Source: Flavobacterium sp. (lineage in GTDB: Bacteria > Bacteroidota > Bacteroidia > Flavobacteriales > Flavobacteriaceae). Taken from it: DNA of 64,000 nt. Positions 18,653-26,305 of this stretch are shown one piece after another (within the stretch, counting starts at the first letter, position 1; every line of letters starts with the position of its first letter). The translations under genes were made by a program, and so were the position numbers. The notes under the pieces are model-generated. The model did no database searches. It was not told the DNA's origin and saw nothing but the letters and a program-made list of their open reading frames with translations. Location of the stretch: positions 124,001-188,000 of the forward strand of contig NZ_JAIXSL010000007.1 of assembly GCF_027484705.1 (NCBI RefSeq). The letters run 5' to 3'.

Positions 18653-18768
18653 GTTTTAATGACTTTTGACGATTATAATTTGCTTTCATCGATTTTAACT
18701 AAAACTGGCAGGAAAAAACTGCATAAATTTCTATCTTTATTATCTCACTAATATAACCTTATCAAACT

Positions 18769-19470
18769 ATGAAAAAACTATTTACTTTATTATTAATCGG
18801 AATTTTTTGTATTGGTTGCTCTAGCGACAGTTCATCGGATGACGCGCCTAGCTTAGCAACCGTATCTTCAGCAAAACAAGAATATGACAGCAGTAATTTC
18901 GGAATCTACAAAGGCGTGTTTATTGGCTCTTCAGGCACCGTTTTCATCAACATTATGAATGACGGAAATATCAATGCAAGATTGGTCATTGACGGCGTTA
19001 CCTATAATTTCACCACTACCGTACAAGTTGCCCTAAATCAGGCAATAGATGGATTGGTATTTACAAGCGACGACATGTCTTTCACAGTCGATGTATCGGC
19101 TGATGGAAGTGACATTTCTGTGGTCAGTTCAAATATTCCGGGACATCTTGGTGCTACTTTCAACATTGTAAAAGAATATTCTTCAGATTTGGTGAAATGC
19201 TATGAAGGTACTTATACAGGTACCGATCAAGGCACATTCAATATGGTCATCATAGATACTTATATTTACGGCTTGACGCGACCTAACGTAGCAGAAAGCG
19301 AAGCAGTTTTCCTGACAGGAAGTCTAAATCTTCAAACCAACGGAATTGAAGGATCTTATGAAGGGGGCAGTTTCGGCGGAACGCTTTCAGGAAATAACGT
19401 GAGCGGCGAATGGCAAAATACAAATCCGCAAGATGGCTCAGGAACCTGGACCGGAACCAGAACTTTATAA
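18769..19470 (+). CDS. Lipoprotein of unknown function
   Basis: 233 residues. A lipoprotein signal (MKKLFTLLLIGIFCIGC) places the lipidated cysteine at residue 17, followed by the Ser/Asp-rich linker SSDSSSDD. The mature part is beta-rich, with two similar halves: the first has GIYKGVFIGSSGTVFINIMN and the second CYEGTYTGTDQGTFNMVI. Each starts with a Y-x-G strand and holds a Gly-rich hairpin, so the fold is probably two related beta sandwiches. The end GSGTWTGTRTL looks like a closing strand. I do not recognise the family. It stands alone between the terminators at 18617 and 19494. Confidence 0.8.
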   Translation: MKKLFTLLLIGIFCIGCSSDSSSDDAPSLATVSSAKQEYDSSNFGIYKGVFIGSSGTVFINIMNDGNINARLVIDGVTYNFTTTVQVALNQAIDGLVFTSDDMSFTVDVSADGSDISVVSSNIPGHLGATFNIVKEYSSDLVKCYEGTYTGTDQGTFNMVIIDTYIYGLTRPNVAESEAVFLTGSLNLQTNGIEGSYEGGSFGGTLSGNNVSGEWQNTNPQDGSGTWTGTRTL

Positions 19471-19493
19471 TTTCTTTTAAAATAAAGACATAC

Positions 19494-19523
19494 AAACCCA
19501 GTTTCTCATAGGAGCTGGGTTTT
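19494..19523 (+). terminator. Terminator of the lipoprotein gene
   Basis: Eight-base perfect stem AAACCCAG / CTGGGTTT, 13-base loop, short T-run. Confidence 0.8.
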
Positions 19524-19539
19524 CAATTTATATTAAGCG

Positions 19540-19663
19540 CCCGCATTAGGGATGGAAGCATTGTCTGAGCTCTTTTTGCGCGGTCGTTTACTTCGTCAGT
19601 TCGCCAAGGCTCAGGTGGCGCAAAAAAGCGAGTGCGAACAGCCCGACCCGTAGGGAAATGCCC
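19540..19663 (+). repeat. Dispersed hairpin element, type II, copy upstream of rpoD
   Basis: Shares with 20839-20961 (opposite strand) the segments GCATTGTCTGAGCTCTTTTT, TTTTTGCGC / GCGCAAAAAAGCGAGTGC and AGCCCGACCC. The long stem CTCTTTTTGCGC / GCGCAAAAAAGCGAG encloses a loop that differs wholly between the copies. In this copy the loop holds the small hairpin motif CAGTTCGCCAAGGCTCAGG (19597-19615). Confidence 0.8.
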
Positions 19664-19755
19664 ACATAAAAAATAAAATTTCAATGCTTTTGTAACTTTA
19701 TCCCACCCAATGCCGTAGAAGCTTTGTACGCTATAAAAAAGAAGTATAAAAAAAC

Positions 19756-20619
19756 ATGAGACAACTTAAAATCACCAAGCAGGTAACCAACCGTGAAACG
19801 GCATCTTTAGACAAGTATTTACAGGAAATTGGAAAAGTTGATTTGATTACCGCTGACGAAGAAGTAGAATTAGCACAGAAAATCAAAGCCGGTGATCAAA
19901 GAGCCTTAGAGAAACTTACAAAAGCCAATTTACGTTTTGTGGTTTCCGTAGCGAAACAATATCAAAATCAAGGGTTGACACTTCCCGATTTAATTAATGA
20001 AGGAAACTTAGGTTTGATCAAAGCAGCACAACGTTTTGATGAAACGCGTGGTTTCAAATTCATTTCTTACGCGGTTTGGTGGATCCGCCAGTCGATTTTG
20101 CAAGCTTTGGCAGAACAATCCCGTATCGTTCGTTTGCCTTTGAACAAAATTGGTTCGATTAATAAAATCAATAAAATGTATGCTTTGTTGGAGCAATCTA
20201 ACGAGCGCCCGCCATCTGCGGAGGAAATTGCCAAGGAATTGGACATGACCGTCAATGACGTAAAAGAAAGCATGAAAAACTCTGGCCGCCACTTATCAAT
20301 GGATGCGCCGCTGGTAGAAGGAGAAGATTCGAATCTTTACGACGTATTGCGTTCCGGAGAATCGCCGAATCCTGATAGAGAACTGATTCATGAGTCATTG
20401 CGTACCGAAATTGAACGTTCTTTAGAAACCTTAACGCCAAGAGAAGCCGATGTCGTACGTTTGTACTTCGGATTGGGCGACCAACACCCGATGACCCTTG
20501 AAGAAATTGGTGAGACTTTTGATTTAACGCGTGAACGTGTTCGTCAGATTAAAGAAAAAGCAATCCGCAGGTTGAAACACACCTCAAGAAGTAAAATATT
20601 AAAAACCTATTTAGGGTAA
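19756..20619 (+). CDS. rpoD: Primary RNA polymerase sigma factor
   Basis: 287 residues, the short form typical of Bacteroidota primary sigma factors (no region 1.1 and no acidic insertion). Region 1.2 is about 15-45. Region 2 (about 55-125) has [37 protein letters not shown] and [20 protein letters not shown]. Region 3 is about 130-205. Region 4 (about 220-285) has [15 protein letters not shown] and [19 protein letters not shown]. It recognises the TTG / TAnnTTTG promoters seen in this window. The gene is flanked by two type II hairpin elements and followed by a three-hairpin array, so its boundaries are heavily structured. Confidence 0.97.
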   Translation: MRQLKITKQVTNRETASLDKYLQEIGKVDLITADEEVELAQKIKAGDQRALEKLTKANLRFVVSVAKQYQNQGLTLPDLINEGNLGLIKAAQRFDETRGFKFISYAVWWIRQSILQALAEQSRIVRLPLNKIGSINKINKMYALLEQSNERPPSAEEIAKELDMTVNDVKESMKNSGRHLSMDAPLVEGEDSNLYDVLRSGESPNPDRELIHESLRTEIERSLETLTPREADVVRLYFGLGDQHPMTLEEIGETFDLTRERVRQIKEKAIRRLKHTSRSKILKTYLG

Positions 20620-20671
20620 TTATAAAAGTAACAACAGTCTGATTAACTGTTCGTTTTTTGATTGATGATTG

Positions 20672-20828
20672 AAACTCCGGCTGATTACCGGAGTTTTGTT
20701 TTTTTCTCTCGAAACAAAACTCCGGTCAGTTCGCACAATGTGCTCGGGTGTCCAGAGTTTTGTTTTTTTCTCTCGAAACAAAACTCCCGTCAGTTCGCCA
20801 AAAGGCTCGGGTATCCGGAGTTTTGTTT
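20672..20828 (+). terminator. Tandem array of three terminator-like hairpins after rpoD
   Basis: Hairpin 1: AAACTCCGG / CCGGAGTTT (20672-20696) plus a T-run. Hairpins 2 and 3: AAACAAAACTC.. / ..GAGTTTTGTTT at 20712-20765 and 20776-20828, each followed by T-runs. Units repeat every 63-64 bp. The loops of 2 and 3 contain smaller hairpins, GCACA-A-TGTGC and GCC-AAAA-GGC, inside a shared frame CAGTTC...CTCGGGT. Together they should be a very strong transcription stop. Confidence 0.85.
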
Positions 20829-20838
20829 TTTATATATT

Positions 20839-20961
20839 TGGGCGTGACCACAAGGGTCGGGCTTTTGCACTCGCTTTTTTGCGCTATCAATATAACGTAA
20901 ATCAAACAGCGTAATACTAGCGCAAAAAGAGCTCAGACATTGCTGCAAGCCCTCACGCAAT
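20839..20961 (-). repeat. Dispersed hairpin element, type II, copy downstream of rpoD
   Basis: Inverted relative to the copy at 19540-19663. The stem GCTTTTTTGCGCTA / TAGCGCAAAAAGAGC (one unpaired base) closes a 31-base AT-rich loop unrelated to the loop of the other copy. The outer ends GGGTCGGGCT and AGCCCTC are partly complementary. The rest of the gap, 20962-21073, shows only a small palindrome (AGCCCactGGGCT near 21012). Confidence 0.8.
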
Positions 20962-21073
20962 AATCCATAGATTGAACTTACAGTTTTGTATAATACTTTT
21001 AATCTACCTGAAGCCCACTGGGCTTGCTCCTCTTAATATCAAATCTCACGCAGCTCCATTTTCCATTAGCGAC

Positions 21074-21100
21074 CTTTGCGAAAAACTTTGCGTCTTTGCG
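21074..21100 (+). repeat. Triple CTTTGCG repeat upstream of rpe
   Basis: CTTTGCG occurs at 21074, 21086 and 21094, just before the rpe promoter box. The middle copy could double as the -33 element. Confidence 0.6.
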
Positions 21101-21119
21101 GTAAAAAAAACTATTTTTG
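21087..21119 (+). promoter_or_regulatory. rpe promoter
   Basis: TTTG (21087-21090), 21 bases, then TATTTTTG (21112-21119), a match to TAnnTTTG. It ends 18 bp before the rpe ATG. Confidence 0.6.
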
Positions 21120-21137
21120 CACAAACACAACTACACC

Positions 21138-21800
21138 ATGAAGAACACCATCATCGCCCCTTCCATCCTAGCCGCCGATTTCGCCAACTTACAACGCGAC
21201 ATCGAAATGATCAACCATTCCCAAGCCGACTGGTTCCACATCGATATCATGGATGGCGTTTTCGTTCCGAATATCTCTTTCGGCATGCCTGTTTTAGAGG
21301 CCATCACCAAACACGCCAAAAAAACCATCGACGTGCATCTGATGATTGTCGATCCGGACCGTTATATCAAGACTTTTGCAGATTTGGGCGCCAATATACT
21401 CAGCGTACATTACGAAGCTTGCAATCACCTTCATAGAACCTTACAAGCGATAAAAGCGGAAGGCATGAAAGCCGGAGTAGTTTTAAACCCGCATACGAAC
21501 GTAGATTTGCTCGAAGATACCATCAATGATATTGACTTGGTCTGTATCATGAGTGTCAATCCAGGTTTTGGCGGACAATCGTTCATCGAGAACAGCTACG
21601 CTAAAATAGAAAAACTCAAAGCAATGATTACCCGAAAAAACGCTTCCACAATGATTGAAGTCGACGGCGGTGTCACCAACAAAAACGCCGCACAACTCGT
21701 GGCTGCCGGCGCTGATGTATTGGTTGCTGGGAATTTTGTTTTTAAAGCCGATAATCCTGCCCAAACCATCGCTGATCTGAAAAGATTGACCTCGAATTAA
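21138..21800 (+). CDS. rpe: Ribulose-phosphate 3-epimerase
   Basis: 220 residues from the ATG at 21138; the in-frame TTG at 21117 belongs to the -7 box. It is a (beta/alpha)8 barrel with the family signatures IAPSILAADFANL, WFHIDIMDGVFVPNISFG, DVHLMI, SVNPGFGGQSFI, EVDGGV and ADVLVAGNFVFKA. The metal-binding His and Asp residues (FHIDIMDG, VHLM, VDGG) are present. The enzyme interconverts ribulose-5-phosphate and xylulose-5-phosphate in the pentose phosphate pathway. Its stop overlaps the end of the converging T9SS gene at 21797. A decayed copy of its last third lies at 24098-24263. Confidence 0.96.
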   Translation: MKNTIIAPSILAADFANLQRDIEMINHSQADWFHIDIMDGVFVPNISFGMPVLEAITKHAKKTIDVHLMIVDPDRYIKTFADLGANILSVHYEACNHLHRTLQAIKAEGMKAGVVLNPHTNVDLLEDTINDIDLVCIMSVNPGFGGQSFIENSYAKIEKLKAMITRKNASTMIEVDGGVTNKNAAQLVAAGADVLVAGNFVFKADNPAQTIADLKRLTSN

Positions 21801-24004
21801 TATTCCTTAATGACTTTAATCACTTGGGATTTATTGTCAGATTCCAGTTTTATAAAATAGTTCCCTGTTTTAAGTTGACCAAGTGGCAACCTCAAATCAA
21901 GGCTATCAAAATTTTGTTGCAATACTTTTTGCCCCATAATGTTGAATACAGAAACATCCTGAATCAAATCTTTTGACTGGATATACAACACATCCTGAAC
22001 AGGATTCGGGCTGAACTTTAAATCTTTAAAAGCAAAAGAATCATTCGCTAAAAACTGTATCGTAATTTCAAAAGCCGATGCGCTTTCATGTCCGTTAATC
22101 GTTTGTGTCGCATAATAAGTAACGCCTGCCACTAAAGGCGTATTCAATGGCAACGGGTTCGAAGTCGCATTCCTGTTGAACACGTCATACCATTGGATAT
22201 TCTGTCCTGAAACAATCACATCTGCCAAAGTCTGGCCTAACGTAAATGTTTGATTAGAATCGCCAACCGGTGCCGGAACCGGAATTTCAAACACCTGAAA
22301 TGCGGGAGATTGCGAAACACAGTTGGTGTCGTTATTGGTAACTCGAACGGAATAGTGATGCAATCCTCCATTAAGAAGATTGTTGACGGTATAAGATGGG
22401 CTATTGGCTCCAATAATATCATTTTGAGATTCTATCCATTGGTATGAATAATTACCAGTTTGAACTTCGGTATTGAGCTGTAAGGCCTGAAGGATTTGAT
22501 TGTCTTCTACAATAATATAATTGATATTGTCTACCGTTGAAATCGTCGGATTGACCATAGGAAGAATCACCACTACAAAAGATTCCTCATTGGAGCTACA
22601 TATACCCGGAAAATACACATAAATAACTTGTGTATTCGTGATAACATCTCCAGCATAGAGCATCGTTCCGCCACCATTCGGTGCAGTATAATAATTTCCT
22701 ATCTGAAGTGCAGGCAATATATACTGTCCGCATGCCGTAACATTCGGCATCGGTGGTATCACAACATTGGCCACAACGTTAATAATAGCGCAACCTGTTA
22801 TAGCAGTCGTACAATTCCCCGGTGAACTGGCGCTAACCAAACATATCATCGAATTAGCGTTTAATGGCGGAGTAGTGATTATTGCCGTTCCGGTAGCATT
22901 TAAGACAATGCTTTGAAGAGGGCCCGAATCAGTAGTATAACTTACTACCGAATTTGGCATACCCGCAAAAGTGACTGTAGCCGAAGTTCCCTGACAAATC
23001 GTTGTATTTCCGGTTATCGTGGCGTAAGGTGCCGGACTTACCACAAGTGCAACCGTTGTTGTTGTGGCACATTGGCCGGCATCAGGTGTAAACACATAAG
23101 TTCCTGTTGCGGTTACTGTAGATGGAGACCACGTTCCTGTAACTCCGTTGGTTGATACCGAAGGCAAAACAGGTACATTTCCCGAACATATCGTAGCAGA
23201 GGAAAAGGAGAATGTCGGCACTATCTGCAGCGTAACTGTAACGGCAAGGTTCTGCGAAAGGCCACACCCCCCAGAATTAGGTGTAAAAGTATAGGTAGTA
23301 GTGGCCGGGATTAGAGTACTGATTGCTGAAGGATTCCATGTTCCCGAGATTCCATTTGCAGAAACTGCAGGCAATGCAGGAGGCGTGTCGCCCTGGCAAA
23401 TTGGAGCTATTGGTACAAAAGTCGGATACACAACAGGATTAATTACGACTGTAGCCATACTAGTCATCGCCATACAAGGCCCTCCCGAACCAACAGTATA
23501 CACAAATTGGCTTGTCGTGGCTCCAATACCTGGTGTAAAAGTACCTGTAGCAGCGTCGAAAGTCCCTCCGGTTCCTGAAAACCTTGTCCATGTACCAACA
23601 GAATTCTGAACAGCTATTATACTTGGTAAATATATTGGCGCCACATTGTCCTCGCAAATTGAAATTGTTCCGTTAATGCCCGGATAAGGCTCTGCGACAA
23701 TTATAAACGGTGTAGTGGTTACAAACGCAGGATTAACCATATCTGGCGGAATGCTATAAGAAACCTCATAGCTTCCCGGCAAACTTGTTTGGGGGTCAAT
23801 CGTGCCTGTAACTGGATTTATCGACAAACCCGCAGAACTCGCACTAAAAGTTCCTCCAGTAGTTCCAGAGAAAACTACAGTAATTAATCCTGAAGCGCTA
23901 CATACCGGAGAATTATAATAAATCGTAGCATCGGGTGGTGTTGCTGCATTCGCCAAAAGGAACACATTGATCAAAAGGAAACTGAGGAGTAATTTTATTT
24001 TCAT
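21797..24004 (-). CDS. T9SS-exported multidomain protein, longer paralog
   Basis: 735 residues from the ATG at 24002-24004 (MKIKLLLSFLLINVFLLANA, a clean signal peptide); the longer frame to 24031 adds residues before the signal. Several Ig/PKD-like beta domains start with a Cys motif (VCSASG, ICEDN, ICQGD, ICSGN, ICQGT) and have GTWxP and YTFTPxxGxC patterns, typical of Bacteroidota adhesin-like modules. The C-terminal 75 residues are a type A T9SS sorting domain: FSPNPVQDVLYIQS, VFNIMGQKVLQQNF and LGQLKTGNYFIKLES. Its 3' end overlaps the rpe stop by 4 bp. It is paralogous to the gene at 24267-25277. Confidence 0.85.
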   Translation of the reverse strand: MKIKLLLSFLLINVFLLANAATPPDATIYYNSPVCSASGLITVVFSGTTGGTFSASSAGLSINPVTGTIDPQTSLPGSYEVSYSIPPDMVNPAFVTTTPFIIVAEPYPGINGTISICEDNVAPIYLPSIIAVQNSVGTWTRFSGTGGTFDAATGTFTPGIGATTSQFVYTVGSGGPCMAMTSMATVVINPVVYPTFVPIAPICQGDTPPALPAVSANGISGTWNPSAISTLIPATTTYTFTPNSGGCGLSQNLAVTVTLQIVPTFSFSSATICSGNVPVLPSVSTNGVTGTWSPSTVTATGTYVFTPDAGQCATTTTVALVVSPAPYATITGNTTICQGTSATVTFAGMPNSVVSYTTDSGPLQSIVLNATGTAIITTPPLNANSMICLVSASSPGNCTTAITGCAIINVVANVVIPPMPNVTACGQYILPALQIGNYYTAPNGGGTMLYAGDVITNTQVIYVYFPGICSSNEESFVVVILPMVNPTISTVDNINYIIVEDNQILQALQLNTEVQTGNYSYQWIESQNDIIGANSPSYTVNNLLNGGLHHYSVRVTNNDTNCVSQSPAFQVFEIPVPAPVGDSNQTFTLGQTLADVIVSGQNIQWYDVFNRNATSNPLPLNTPLVAGVTYYATQTINGHESASAFEITIQFLANDSFAFKDLKFSPNPVQDVLYIQSKDLIQDVSVFNIMGQKVLQQNFDSLDLRLPLGQLKTGNYFIKLESDNKSQVIKVIKEY

Positions 24005-24097
24005 AAGGTATTGGTTTTTAGTCGAAACCAAATGTAAATAAATTAGTTTGAAATCTAACTTTTCGTAAAAATAAGATTGAAAAACTAAAAGATTTAA

Positions 24098-24263
24098 TGG
24101 CTAGAAAAAACGCTTCCACAATCATTGAAGTCGATGGCGGTGTCACCAACAAAAACGCCGCACAACTCTTGGCTGCCGGCGCTGATATTGGTGGCGGGAA
24201 ATTATGTTTTCAAAGCCGTAAATCCTACCCAAACCATTGCTGATAAAAGGCTGGCCTCGAATT
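24098..24263 (+). pseudogene. Decayed copy of the 3' end of rpe
   Basis: About 165 bp nearly identical to the last third of rpe (21633-21800). CGCTTCCACAAT, GAAGTCGA.GGCGGTGTCACC, AACAAAAACGCCGCACAACT and CCTCGAATTAA are shared, with the same following TTCCTTAATGACTTTAATCA. It has a 2-base loss after GCGCTGAT and another near GCTGAT/AAAAGG, so the frame stops early. No promoter or intact start is present. Weaker similarity may extend left to about 24070. It is best explained as a relic of a duplication of the rpe-end plus T9SS-gene segment. Confidence 0.9.
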
Positions 24264-24266
24264 AAC

Positions 24267-25277
24267 TTATTCCTTAATGACTTTAATCACTTGTGCTTTA
24301 TTGTCTGATTCCAGTTTGACAAAATAGTTTCCTGCTTTGAGTTGACCTAGTGGCACCCTCACATCAAGGCTGTCAAAATGCTGCTGTAGTATTTTTTGGC
24401 CCATGATATTGAAGACTGTCACGTCTTTGATCATATCTTTTGATGCTACATCTAACATATCCGCTACCGGATTTGGGCTATATGTTAAATCGCTAAAATC
24501 AAATTGGCTGTTGGCCAGGACTGTGGCGCAACCCACCAAAGAAGCTGTACAATTCAGAATACCATTTGATGCTGCACTAACCAAACAAATCGTTGTAGGG
24601 CCTGAGTTCGGCGGCAGCGAAATCGAAGCAGTTCCTGCACTGTCAAGCGTGATGGTTTGGAATGACTCACCATTGTATATATAAGTGACAGTAGCATTTG
24701 GCGTGCCAATAAAAATTACGTTGTCGCCCGATGCTGAAATCATCGCTGTCGGAAGTGCCACTACCGCAACATATATTGTGGTCTGCTCAGCACATTGTCC
24801 CGGATTGGGTATGAAAACATAAGCGCTGCTAACCGTAAGGTCTATCACAGGAGGTAACCATGTGCCTGTAATTCCGTTGAACGAAGTTGCAGGCAGGGTC
24901 GGCCCGACCGAACCTGCACAAATGGTTGTGGTTGTAAAGCCAAATTGAGGCACCATGGTCGGCACAATAATCACATTTGTTGTAGTGACAAATGCCGGAT
25001 CTACTCCTGATGAAGGAATCGTGTACGTAACCATATAATTTCCGGAATCACTTTGTGAAGGAAATATATTACCGTTAATGCTATCGATTGTCAATCCTCC
25101 GGGAAACGCGCTAAATGTTCCCCCTGGCGTTAATCCGTTTGTAATAACACTTTGCGTCGGCGAAGTTTGGCATACCGGAGAAACATAAAATATTGTTCCA
25201 CCGGGCGGATTGGTTCCTGCGCTTGCCATGAAAGCGTTGGACAGCAACAAAAATAAAAGGAGTAATTGCTTTTTCAT
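24267..25277 (-). CDS. T9SS-exported protein, shorter paralog
   Basis: 336 residues from the ATG at 25275-25277 (MKKQLLLLFLLLSNAFMASA signal peptide). It has two or three Ig/PKD-like domains (VCQTSPTQSVITNGLTPGG, TICAGSVGPTLPATSFNG, GTWLPP, YVFIPNPGQC) and a type A sorting domain (YSPNPVADMLDVASKDMI, VFNIMGQKILQQHF, LGQLKAGNYFVKLES). The sorting domain and the first and last domains match the 735-residue neighbour closely, while about half of that protein's middle is missing. With the rpe relic between them, this is a tandem paralog made by segmental duplication followed by domain loss or gain. Confidence 0.85.
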   Translation of the reverse strand: MKKQLLLLFLLLSNAFMASAGTNPPGGTIFYVSPVCQTSPTQSVITNGLTPGGTFSAFPGGLTIDSINGNIFPSQSDSGNYMVTYTIPSSGVDPAFVTTTNVIIVPTMVPQFGFTTTTICAGSVGPTLPATSFNGITGTWLPPVIDLTVSSAYVFIPNPGQCAEQTTIYVAVVALPTAMISASGDNVIFIGTPNATVTYIYNGESFQTITLDSAGTASISLPPNSGPTTICLVSAASNGILNCTASLVGCATVLANSQFDFSDLTYSPNPVADMLDVASKDMIKDVTVFNIMGQKILQQHFDSLDVRVPLGQLKAGNYFVKLESDNKAQVIKVIKE

Positions 25278-25335
25278 GAATACTGATTTAGTTGGTCTGG
25301 ATTTGTAATTGATTTTCAAATGTAATGAAAAAGTA

Positions 25336-25380
25336 AAAAGACATCACAAAAGGTTATGTAAATCAACCATGATGTCTTTT
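25336..25380 (-). terminator. Hairpin between tRNA-Arg and the T9SS gene
   Basis: Perfect 11-base arms AAAAGACATCA / TGATGTCTTTT with a 23-base loop, followed on the minus strand by a T-rich run. Confidence 0.65.
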
Positions 25381-25397
25381 GTGACCTCGGAGGGGTT
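25381..25397 (-). repeat. 17-bp copy of the tRNA-Arg 3' end
   Basis: GTGACCTCGGAGGGGTT is identical to 25498-25514, which is the acceptor 3' strand and part of the T arm of tRNA-Arg. It lies 117 bp beyond the tRNA 3' end. It is too short to be a tRNA. It could be a leftover of a tandem tRNA duplication or of site-specific integration. Confidence 0.7.
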
Positions 25398-25430
25398 GAC
25401 TCCGTCTTACCCTCAAAGCTCCGCTTTGAT

Positions 25431-25492
25431 AAAACTTAAAAAGAGAAAAAACACTCAAGCGAGCTTGGACGTTTTTTCTCTTTTTAAGTTTT
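25431..25492 (-). terminator. Long hairpin after tRNA-Arg
   Basis: Perfect 22-base inverted repeat (25431-25452 with 25471-25492) made of A/T-rich arms AAAACTTAAAAAGAG... The loop adds a further CAAGC-GA-GCTTG stem, so the whole segment can fold almost end to end. It starts about 7 bases after the tRNA and likely ends its transcript. Confidence 0.75.
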
Positions 25493-25498
25493 CATTCG

Positions 25499-25572
25499 TG
25501 ACCTCGGAGGGGTTCGAACCCCCAACCATCAGAGCCGAAATCTGATATTCTATCCAGTTGAACTACGAGGCC
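25499..25572 (-). tRNA. tRNA-Arg (anticodon TCG)
   Basis: 74 bases. Acceptor stem GGCCTCG / CGAGGTC (one G.T pair) with discriminator A. Anticodon stem TCAGA / TCTGA with loop TTTCGGC, so the anticodon is TCG. T arm GGGGG-TTCGAAC-CCCTC region. CCA is not encoded. It lies between the YqeY gene and the T9SS genes on the minus strand. Confidence 0.93.
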
Positions 25573-25630
25573 ATTTTTAGATTGTGAGACTGTAAGATTT
25601 CAAGATCATAAGACAGCCTATTAATCCTAT

Positions 25631-26080
25631 TTATACTAATAATTTCTTCACGATGGCAGAAATGGTTTTTCCTTCTGCTGTACCGCCCAACTGTGCCGTA
25701 GCCAATCCCATAACTTTTCCCATGGAAGCGATTCCGGATGCTCCGGTTTCTGCGATAATTTTAGCCACTACAGTTTCTACTTCTGCTTCGCTTAGTTGTG
25801 CGGGAAGAAATTTTTCGATTACTGCAACTTGTGCCAATTCTGGTTCTGCAAGGTCCGGACGGTTTTGTTCGGTATAGATTTTGGCACTTTCCTTACGGGT
25901 TTTTACGAGTCGCTGAAGCAATTTAATTTCTTCGTCTTCGGTGATTTCTTCTTTTGAACCACTTGCGGTTTGTGCTAAAAGCAATTCTGATTTGATGGAT
26001 CGCAACGCTTCAAGCGCTACAGTATCTTTGGCTCTCATGGCATCTTTGATGTGTTCCATGATTTGTGCTGATAAACTCAT
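25631..26080 (-). CDS. GatB/YqeY domain protein
   Basis: 149 residues, all helical, matching the stand-alone YqeY family (MSLSAQIMEHIKDAMRAKD, LEALRSIKSELLLAQ, SAKIYTEQNRPDLAEPELAQ, IEKFLPAQLSEAEV, GIASMGKVMG). The domain is shared with the C-terminus of GatB of the tRNA-dependent amidotransferase and is thought to contact tRNA; the role of the free protein is not settled. Here it is encoded just downstream of ftsZ on the same strand, separated by the ftsZ terminator and a hairpin element, and just upstream of tRNA-Arg. Confidence 0.9.
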   Translation of the reverse strand: MSLSAQIMEHIKDAMRAKDTVALEALRSIKSELLLAQTASGSKEEITEDEEIKLLQRLVKTRKESAKIYTEQNRPDLAEPELAQVAVIEKFLPAQLSEAEVETVVAKIIAETGASGIASMGKVMGLATAQLGGTAEGKTISAIVKKLLV

Positions 26081-26120
26081 AAGTGTGTGTGTTTAATATT
26101 CGTAATGGTGCCTCTGTTGC

Positions 26121-26203
26121 TTGCCCCGGATGGCAACGGTATCCTTTGCTGCCGGGGTTCGGCAGGAAAGATTTAGTGAACAGCCGGATGAAGGCCCGAC
26201 AAA
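26121..26203 (+). repeat. Dispersed hairpin element, type I
   Basis: Head GCCCCGGATGGCAACGG, hairpin CTTTGCTGCCG-GGGTT-CGGCAGGAAAG (26144-26170, one mismatch), tail AACAGCCGGAT. It lies between ftsZ and the YqeY gene. Its KKGTT strand is antisense to both. Confidence 0.85.
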
Positions 26204-26242
26204 ACTACAAAAATTTCAAGAGGTTTGCTTATCTTTTACAAA

Positions 26243-26283
26243 CAAAATAACCCGAAAATTCGAGGGGATTTTCGGGTTATTTA
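26243..26283 (-). terminator. ftsZ terminator (end of dcw cluster)
   Basis: Fifteen-base perfect stem AAATAACCCGAAAAT / ATTTTCGGGTTATTT with an 8-base loop, 23 bp after the ftsZ stop. Confidence 0.9.
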
Positions 26284-26305
26284 CTAGGATTTGGGTGATA
26301 TCTGC

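Noticed and set aside
20688..20828. Possible CRISPR-like array after rpoD
   Set aside because: Only two full units plus a partial one, the repeats are palindromic terminators, and there are no unique spacers of constant length and no cas genes.
20662..20914. Short open frames over the hairpin array
   Set aside because: They encode copies of the repeat itself, have no start context and no protein-like composition.
19540..20961. rpoD as cargo of a composite transposon bounded by the two inverted elements
   Set aside because: No transposase or target-site duplication is visible, and rpoD is a core gene with ordinary composition.
24098..24241. A 47-codon open frame within the rpe relic
   Set aside because: It starts in the middle of the epimerase, loses the frame after 30 codons and has no promoter. 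Treated as a pseudogene.
25381..25397. A second tRNA next to tRNA-Arg
   Set aside because: Only the acceptor 3' strand and part of the T arm are present; no anticodon arm or 5' half is found within the following 100 bp.
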